The notes below the pieces were generated by a model. It did not search any database and had not been told where the DNA came from. It saw nothing but the letters and a program-made list of their open reading frames with translations. A stretch of 64,000 nucleotides of DNA from DATBSL01 sp964561785. Lineage in GTDB: Bacteria > Acidobacteriota > Vicinamibacteria > Fen-336. Numbering within the stretch: position 1 is the stretch's first letter; each line of letters begins with the position of its first letter. The stretch lies in contig CAZLRF010000003.1 of assembly GCA_964561785.1 (NCBI GenBank), positions 1 through 64,000 on the forward strand, given 5' to 3'. Shown here piece by piece: positions 60,458 through 64,000 of the stretch. The translations under genes and the position numbers were made by a program.

Positions 60458-61510
60458 CTAGAGGGTCCGGGAGAAGTCGCTGAGCGCCGAGCCCTCGCCG
60501 AGCACGGCTCCCCGCAGGACGCTCGAGCGCCCGAGGCGGATGCCGGGCCCGACGAGGCTGCCCTCCACCTCGCAGTCCGGCCCGGCCTCGACGCCTCGCC
60601 ACAGCACGCAGTCGCGCAGATCGGCGCCGGGGCGGACGCGGACGTCGGCCACGAGGACCGCGTCGGGGCCGAGGCGCGCCCCGGCCTCGACCTCGCACCC
60701 GGGCCCCACGTAGAAGTGCCCGTCGAGGAGCGCCTCGTCCGACACCCGGGCGGTGGGGTGGACGACTCCCTCCGCCCGCGGGGAGCCGTCGAGGGCGACC
60801 GCGAAGCGGCGGCTGAGGATGTCCCGGTGGACCTGGAGGTACTTCTCCGGCGTCCCGATGTCGATCCAGTAGCCGCGGTGCACGGGCCCGAGGACCTTCT
60901 CGCCCCGCTCGAGGAGGGCGGGAAAGAAGACCCGCTCGATCGACGTGTTGACCCCCGCCGCCATCAGCTCGAGGCTGTCCGTCTCGAGGACGTAGATCCC
61001 GGCGTTGATCGTGTTGGTCGTGATCTGCTCGGGCCGCGGCTTCTCGAGGAAGCGGAGGACCCGCCCGGCGGGGTCGGTTTCGACGAGGCCGTAGGCGGCG
61101 GGGTTGGCCACGGGCGCGAGGAGGATCGTGGCCCGCGCCCTCTGCGCCTCGTGACGCTCGACCACCGCGGCGAGGTCCACGTCGGTGAGGATGTCCCCGT
61201 TGAGGACGACCGTCCGCTCGTCCAGCAGGGGGAGCGCGTTGCGAACGGCGCCCCCGGTCCCGAGAGGCGTCTCTTCGACCGCGTAGCGGATGCGCACGCC
61301 GAGGGCGCTGCCGTCCCCGAACACCGCCTCCACCCGCTCGGGCCGGTAGGCCACGGAGAAGACGATCTCCCGCACGCCCGCGCCCACCAGCAGGTCGATC
61401 TGGTGGCGCAGGAAGGGACGGTCGACGACGGGGACGACCGGCTTGGGTGTCGAGAGGGTCAGCGGGCGCAGCCGCGTTCCTTCTCCGCCGGCGAGGATGA
61501 CGGCTCTCAT
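60458..61510 (-). CDS. Sugar-1-phosphate nucleotidyltransferase with hexapeptide tail
   Basis: 350 residues. The catalytic domain (about 1-235) has LAGGEGTRLRPLTLSTPKPVVPV, VVLNGDILTDVDL and GYWIDIGTPEKYLQVHRDIL. The C-terminal left-handed beta-helix repeats (about 250-345) include GPDAVLVADVRVRPGADLRDCVL. This layout is that of mannose-1-phosphate guanylyltransferase or glucose-1-phosphate thymidylyl/uridylyltransferase. Pairing with a phosphomannomutase favours GDP-mannose, but the base cannot be decided. ATG 61510 lies 15 nt after a TATCAT -10 element (61526-61531). Confidence 0.9.
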   Translation of the reverse strand: MRAVILAGGEGTRLRPLTLSTPKPVVPVVDRPFLRHQIDLLVGAGVREIVFSVAYRPERVEAVFGDGSALGVRIRYAVEETPLGTGGAVRNALPLLDERTVVLNGDILTDVDLAAVVERHEAQRARATILLAPVANPAAYGLVETDPAGRVLRFLEKPRPEQITTNTINAGIYVLETDSLELMAAGVNTSIERVFFPALLERGEKVLGPVHRGYWIDIGTPEKYLQVHRDILSRRFAVALDGSPRAEGVVHPTARVSDEALLDGHFYVGPGCEVEAGARLGPDAVLVADVRVRPGADLRDCVLWRGVEAGPDCEVEGSLVGPGIRLGRSSVLRGAVLGEGSALSDFSRTL

Positions 61511-61569
61511 GGGTCGCGGTGGCGGATGATAGCACCGCCGGGCTGCGGGACAGCGGGGAGAGGTCGCCG

Positions 61570-61599
61570 TTGACCGCGGGGCGCGCCTTCCACTATAAG
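61570..61599 (+). promoter_or_regulatory. Promoter of pgsA (TTGACC-N18-TATAAG), leaderless
   Basis: -35 TTGACC is at 61570-61575, with an 18-nt spacer and -10 TATAAG at 61594-61599. Nine bases and the TTG start (61609) follow, so the transcript would begin at or within a few bases of the start codon. Confidence 0.7.
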
Positions 61600-61608
61600 G
61601 GCAGCCGC

Positions 61609-62208
61609 TTGAACCTGCCGAACGCCCTCACGGCCCTGCGGATCTTCCTCGTGCCGCTGCTGGTCGTGGTGCTCCTCACGCGCTTCAAGCCCCACGAGGC
61701 CCTCGGGGGCGAGGGCCACCTCTACCTCGGGGCGGTCATCTTCGCCGTCGCCGTGGCCACCGACTACCTCGACGGCTACTTCGCGAGGCGCCGCAACCAG
61801 GTCACCCGCCTCGGCATCCTGCTCGACCCGCTGGCCGACAAGCTGCTGGTCGTCGGGGCCTTCCTCTCGCTCGTCGAGATGGGCCTCGTCCCGGCGTGGG
61901 TGGTGATGATCATCCTCGCGCGGGAGCTGGCCGTGACCGGGCTGCGCAACGTGGCCGCGGGCAAGGGCATCCTCATCGGCGCGTCCGTGCTCGGCAAGGC
62001 CAAGATGGTCGCGCAGGTGACGGCGGTCCTGCTGCTCCTCCTGTCCCGGCCCCTGCCCGCGCTGCGCCTGCCCGCCCTCCTGGCCCTCGGCGTCGTGGTC
62101 GTGGTGACGCTCGGATCCGGCGCGGACTACTTCGTCCGGTTCTGGAAGGACGTGGTGCGGGCGCGGGGAGAGGAGCCTACCGCAGCTCCACCTGGTCGCC
62201 GACCATGA
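61609..62208 (+). CDS. pgsA: CDP-diacylglycerol-glycerol-3-phosphate 3-phosphatidyltransferase
   Basis: A 199-residue membrane enzyme for the first step of phosphatidylglycerol synthesis. The signature is TDYLDGYFARRRNQVTRLG then LLDPLADKL; RELAVTGLRNVAAGKG is typical of PgsA. TTG 61609 gives MNLPNALTALRIFLVPLL, the standard PgsA opening. The frame is open 90 nt further upstream, but that would pass through the promoter. It is convergent with the LysM gene and overlaps it by 32 nt. Confidence 0.92.
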   Translation: MNLPNALTALRIFLVPLLVVVLLTRFKPHEALGGEGHLYLGAVIFAVAVATDYLDGYFARRRNQVTRLGILLDPLADKLLVVGAFLSLVEMGLVPAWVVMIILARELAVTGLRNVAAGKGILIGASVLGKAKMVAQVTAVLLLLLSRPLPALRLPALLALGVVVVVTLGSGADYFVRFWKDVVRARGEEPTAAPPGRRP

Positions 62209-63310
62209 TCTCCCGGGCCGAGTAGGTCACCTTGGCCGTCGCCGTGCGGTCGCGCACGGAGACGACCGTCGCCTCGCCGACCGCGTCGCGAGGGGTGGGG
62301 ACCGATGGATAGACGATCCGGAACACCGAGAAGACGTTCCCCGGCGCGACGCCGTCGTCGGCCCCCGCGTCGATCGTGAGGAACTGGCCGGCGCCGGCGA
62401 TCGTCGCGTCGTCCTGGAGGTCGACGACGTGCCGGGAGATCTTGCCGTTCGGGGGGGTGCAGCACGCGGCCGGCTCGCGCCTCACGACCATCGGGACGTT
62501 GACCTTCTCGAACGGCTTGAGGTAATCGCCGGCGTGCACGTCGCCGCAGGTGCGCTCGATGACGGCGCAGGCCGTGTCGTCCTGGACGGTGATCACCTTG
62601 ACCCAGCCGGTCGTCTCCACCTTGGTGCCGATCTTCTTCCCGCTCACCGGGTGGCGCACGGGGTAGGCCACGTGGTGCAGGGTGTACAGGTCGCCCGCCT
62701 TCACGCCCGAGTTGCTGCCCTTGTTGAGGTAGACGATGTCCCGGTCGGCGAGGGCCAGCTTGTCGCCGCCCTGCTCGGAGCCGAGGAGGAAGAGGGACTC
62801 GTCCTCGCGCTCGGTCACGACGTAATGTGCGCACTGCAGCGCGTGCTCCTCCGTGACCGGCCCGAGGGCGGCGGCGGCGCCCGCCCCGGTCTCGCCGGCG
62901 CCCGGCTCCATGCCGATCGGCGTCTCGCCCTCGCCGAGGCCCTCGGCCTCCCCGAGGGCGGGCGCCTGGCCGGCCTGCTCGGCGACGACGGCGAGCTTGG
63001 GCAGGACGATCGGGTCGCCGGGGTAGATCCAGTGGGGATCCCGGATGTACTTGTTCTGGTCCCAGATCTGGGGCCAGAGGTAGGGACTCTTCAGGTAGGT
63101 GGCCGAGATGTCCCACAGGGTGTCGCCCTGCACCACCACGTGGAAGGCCACGCCCTCGGGGATGCTGGTCGGGTAGGAGGGGTTCTTCGTCCAGTGGGGC
63201 GCGATCGTGGCCGGACCCATTTGCAGGCCCGCCGGGGCGTCCTGGGCGAGCACGAGGCCGCCCGCGAGCACGAGTGTCACGAGACCACCCAGGATGAGCT
63301 TCGGTCTCAC
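62177..63310 (-). CDS. Exported LysM-domain protein
   Basis: 377 residues. Signal peptide at about 1-22 (KLILGGLVTLVLAGGLVLA). LysM at about 58-105: HVVVQGDTLWDISATYLKSPYLWPQIWDQNKYIRDPHWIYPGD, the variant shared with LysM proteins that anchor to peptidoglycan. An Ala/Gly/Glu-rich linker follows, then a long C-terminal region with repeated beta phrases (GVKAGDLYTLHHVAYPVRH; GVAPGNVFSVFRIVYPS). No enzyme motif, so it is likely a structural cell-wall-binding protein. GTG 63310. It lies downstream of the BamD-like gene. Confidence 0.88.
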   Translation of the reverse strand: MRPKLILGGLVTLVLAGGLVLAQDAPAGLQMGPATIAPHWTKNPSYPTSIPEGVAFHVVVQGDTLWDISATYLKSPYLWPQIWDQNKYIRDPHWIYPGDPIVLPKLAVVAEQAGQAPALGEAEGLGEGETPIGMEPGAGETGAGAAAALGPVTEEHALQCAHYVVTEREDESLFLLGSEQGGDKLALADRDIVYLNKGSNSGVKAGDLYTLHHVAYPVRHPVSGKKIGTKVETTGWVKVITVQDDTACAVIERTCGDVHAGDYLKPFEKVNVPMVVRREPAACCTPPNGKISRHVVDLQDDATIAGAGQFLTIDAGADDGVAPGNVFSVFRIVYPSVPTPRDAVGEATVVSVRDRTATAKVTYSAREIMVGDQVELR

Positions 63311-63412
63311 TGCGCTATCCTCCCGGACGGAACCGGTCCGTCCTCCTGGAACCGCAGGCCCTCACACCGCCACCCGAGGTTCTGGCGGACGGTATCAGGA
63401 AAAAAGGTGTTT

Positions 63413-63455
63413 CGTCAAGAGGTGTTTAGGCGATTCCTCAAAGTGACACTTGAGG
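63413..63455 (-). promoter_or_regulatory. Possible LysM promoter with upstream dyad
   Basis: On the minus strand a TTGACG -35 (63418-63413) is followed after about 15 nt by a weak TGATAC. Just upstream lies a dyad CCTCAA-N8-TTGAGG (63436-63455) that begins 13 nt beyond the BamD-like stop. The dyad could be an operator or a weak terminator. Confidence 0.3.
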
Positions 63456-63467
63456 TTCGCCGCCCGA

Positions 63468-64000
63468 TCACGGCGTCTCGGGAGGGGGACTGGAGGGAGA
63501 AGGGGCGGCCGGCTTCGCGGCGTCGGCGGGCGTTGCGGCCGGCGTTGCCGCCGCGGGGAAGGTCGCCTCGAGCTTTCGGGCCTGCGCGGCGAACGGGCTG
63601 TCGGGGAACTCGGCCTGCAGTCGAGCGAGGTGGGGCCGGGCCTCGGCGTAGCGCCCCGCGTTGCCGAGGCTCTCCCCGAGGCGGTAGAGCACCTCGTCGG
63701 TTCGCTCGTAATCGGGGAAATCGGAGAGGATGGTCTCGTAGCGGCCGATCGCCGCGCGCCACGCCTGACGGGTCCGCTGGTAGAACCAGCCCACCTGGAA
63801 GTGGGCGCGGGCGAGGGCTTGCCGGCACTCCCGGATGCGGCCGCGAGCCTCCTCGACGAGGGGCGAGTCGGGGTAGACGTCGAGGAGCCTCTCGAACTCC
63901 TCGAGGGCCTGCTGCGTGGCGGTCTGGTCCCGGTCGGGGCTGTTCTTCTGCCGGAAGTACGACTCGGCCACCCGGAACTGCGCGTGGTCGGACTTCGGGT
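63468..64000 (-). CDS. BamD-like TPR protein, 5' end outside the window
   Basis: The visible C-terminal part (about 177 residues; the frame continues past the edge as PKSDHAQFRVAESYF) contains outer-membrane BamD/YfiO-type TPR units: ALEEFERLLDVYPDSPLVEEARGRIRECRQALARAHFQVGWFYQR and RYETILSDFPDYERTDEVLYRLGESL. It ends in a Pro/Ala/Thr-rich tail. BamD is the lipoprotein of the beta-barrel assembly complex. The signal/lipobox lies beyond the window, so anchoring is not checked. GTG 63971 is internal, not the start. Confidence 0.8.
   Translation of the reverse strand, partial: PKSDHAQFRVAESYFRQKNSPDRDQTATQQALEEFERLLDVYPDSPLVEEARGRIRECRQALARAHFQVGWFYQRTRQAWRAAIGRYETILSDFPDYERTDEVLYRLGESLGNAGRYAEARPHLARLQAEFPDSPFAAQARKLEATFPAAATPAATPADAAKPAAPSPSSPPPETP

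Noticed and set aside
61519..61608. A 30-residue N-terminal extension of PgsA
   Set aside because: It would run through the -35 and -10 elements, and the resulting residues are unlike any PgsA N-terminus.

Overview
The window is a GC-rich (roughly 70% by eye), gene-dense chromosome segment from a didermic bacterium. Outer-envelope genes (a BamD-like lipoprotein-type TPR protein, an MsbA-type exporter, a lytic transglycosylase, LysM and bactofilin proteins), the PilT motor, the EF-P type and the gene neighbourhoods fit Acidobacteriota best. That placement is inference; no rRNA is present to confirm it.

Left edge (1-3212): a DUF1254/DUF1214 protein whose 3' end is replaced at about 1554 by an AbiEi-like regulator that is itself probably missing its 5' end. 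It is followed by an AbiEii-like nucleotidyltransferase broken by one extra C in a C4 run. This is the only disordered part of the window and reads as a recombination scar or an assembly join.

3259-5563: a CbpA-type J protein, a CsgG-family protein and a CDP-alcohol phosphatidyltransferase. 5570-16709: a surface-polysaccharide locus. Seven minus-strand genes (three GT4, a GT2, a fourth GT4, a WcaJ-type initiating transferase and a UDP-xylose synthase) diverge from UDP-glucose dehydrogenase and an MsbA-type ABC exporter. Ugd and Uxs together make UDP-glucuronate and UDP-xylose. 16706-22816: yicC-gmk-rpoZ-coaBC-udg-priA, mostly translationally coupled.

22803-32184: an M50 protease, two HU/IHF genes with matching strong promoters, der, a MerR regulator, three tRNAs (Pro-UGG, Pro-CGG, Arg-CCU), surE, a flavoprotein, acyP, apt, a YfgM-like TPR protein and sppA. 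32200-40913: a zinc-ribbon metallopeptidase, DUF362, a degenerate GHMP-kinase-like protein, efp, tdk, rtcA, then a tightly coupled trio: a 53-residue membrane peptide, a radical SAM protein with an auxiliary cluster, and a secreted HExxH protease. The trio is the best candidate here for an undescribed system.

40932-48422 (minus): ilvE, pilT, recX, alaS, a lytic transglycosylase and a TPR-AIM24 protein. 48423-48747 is the only long gene-free stretch. 48748-56949: a Ser/Thr kinase, pta, and the classical heat-shock operon hrcA-grpE-dnaK-dnaJ-prmA-rsmE. 56974-64000: an aldehyde dehydrogenase, bactofilin, tRNA-Gly(CCC), phosphomannomutase, sugar-1-phosphate nucleotidyltransferase, pgsA, a LysM protein and a BamD-like gene cut by the window edge.

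Two genome-wide habits show. Many genes start within 4-nt stop/start overlaps, including two apparent CTG starts. Several promoters (ilvE, pgsA, the first GT4, the kinase, hrcA) lie only 9-12 nt before the start codon, which implies leaderless mRNAs.
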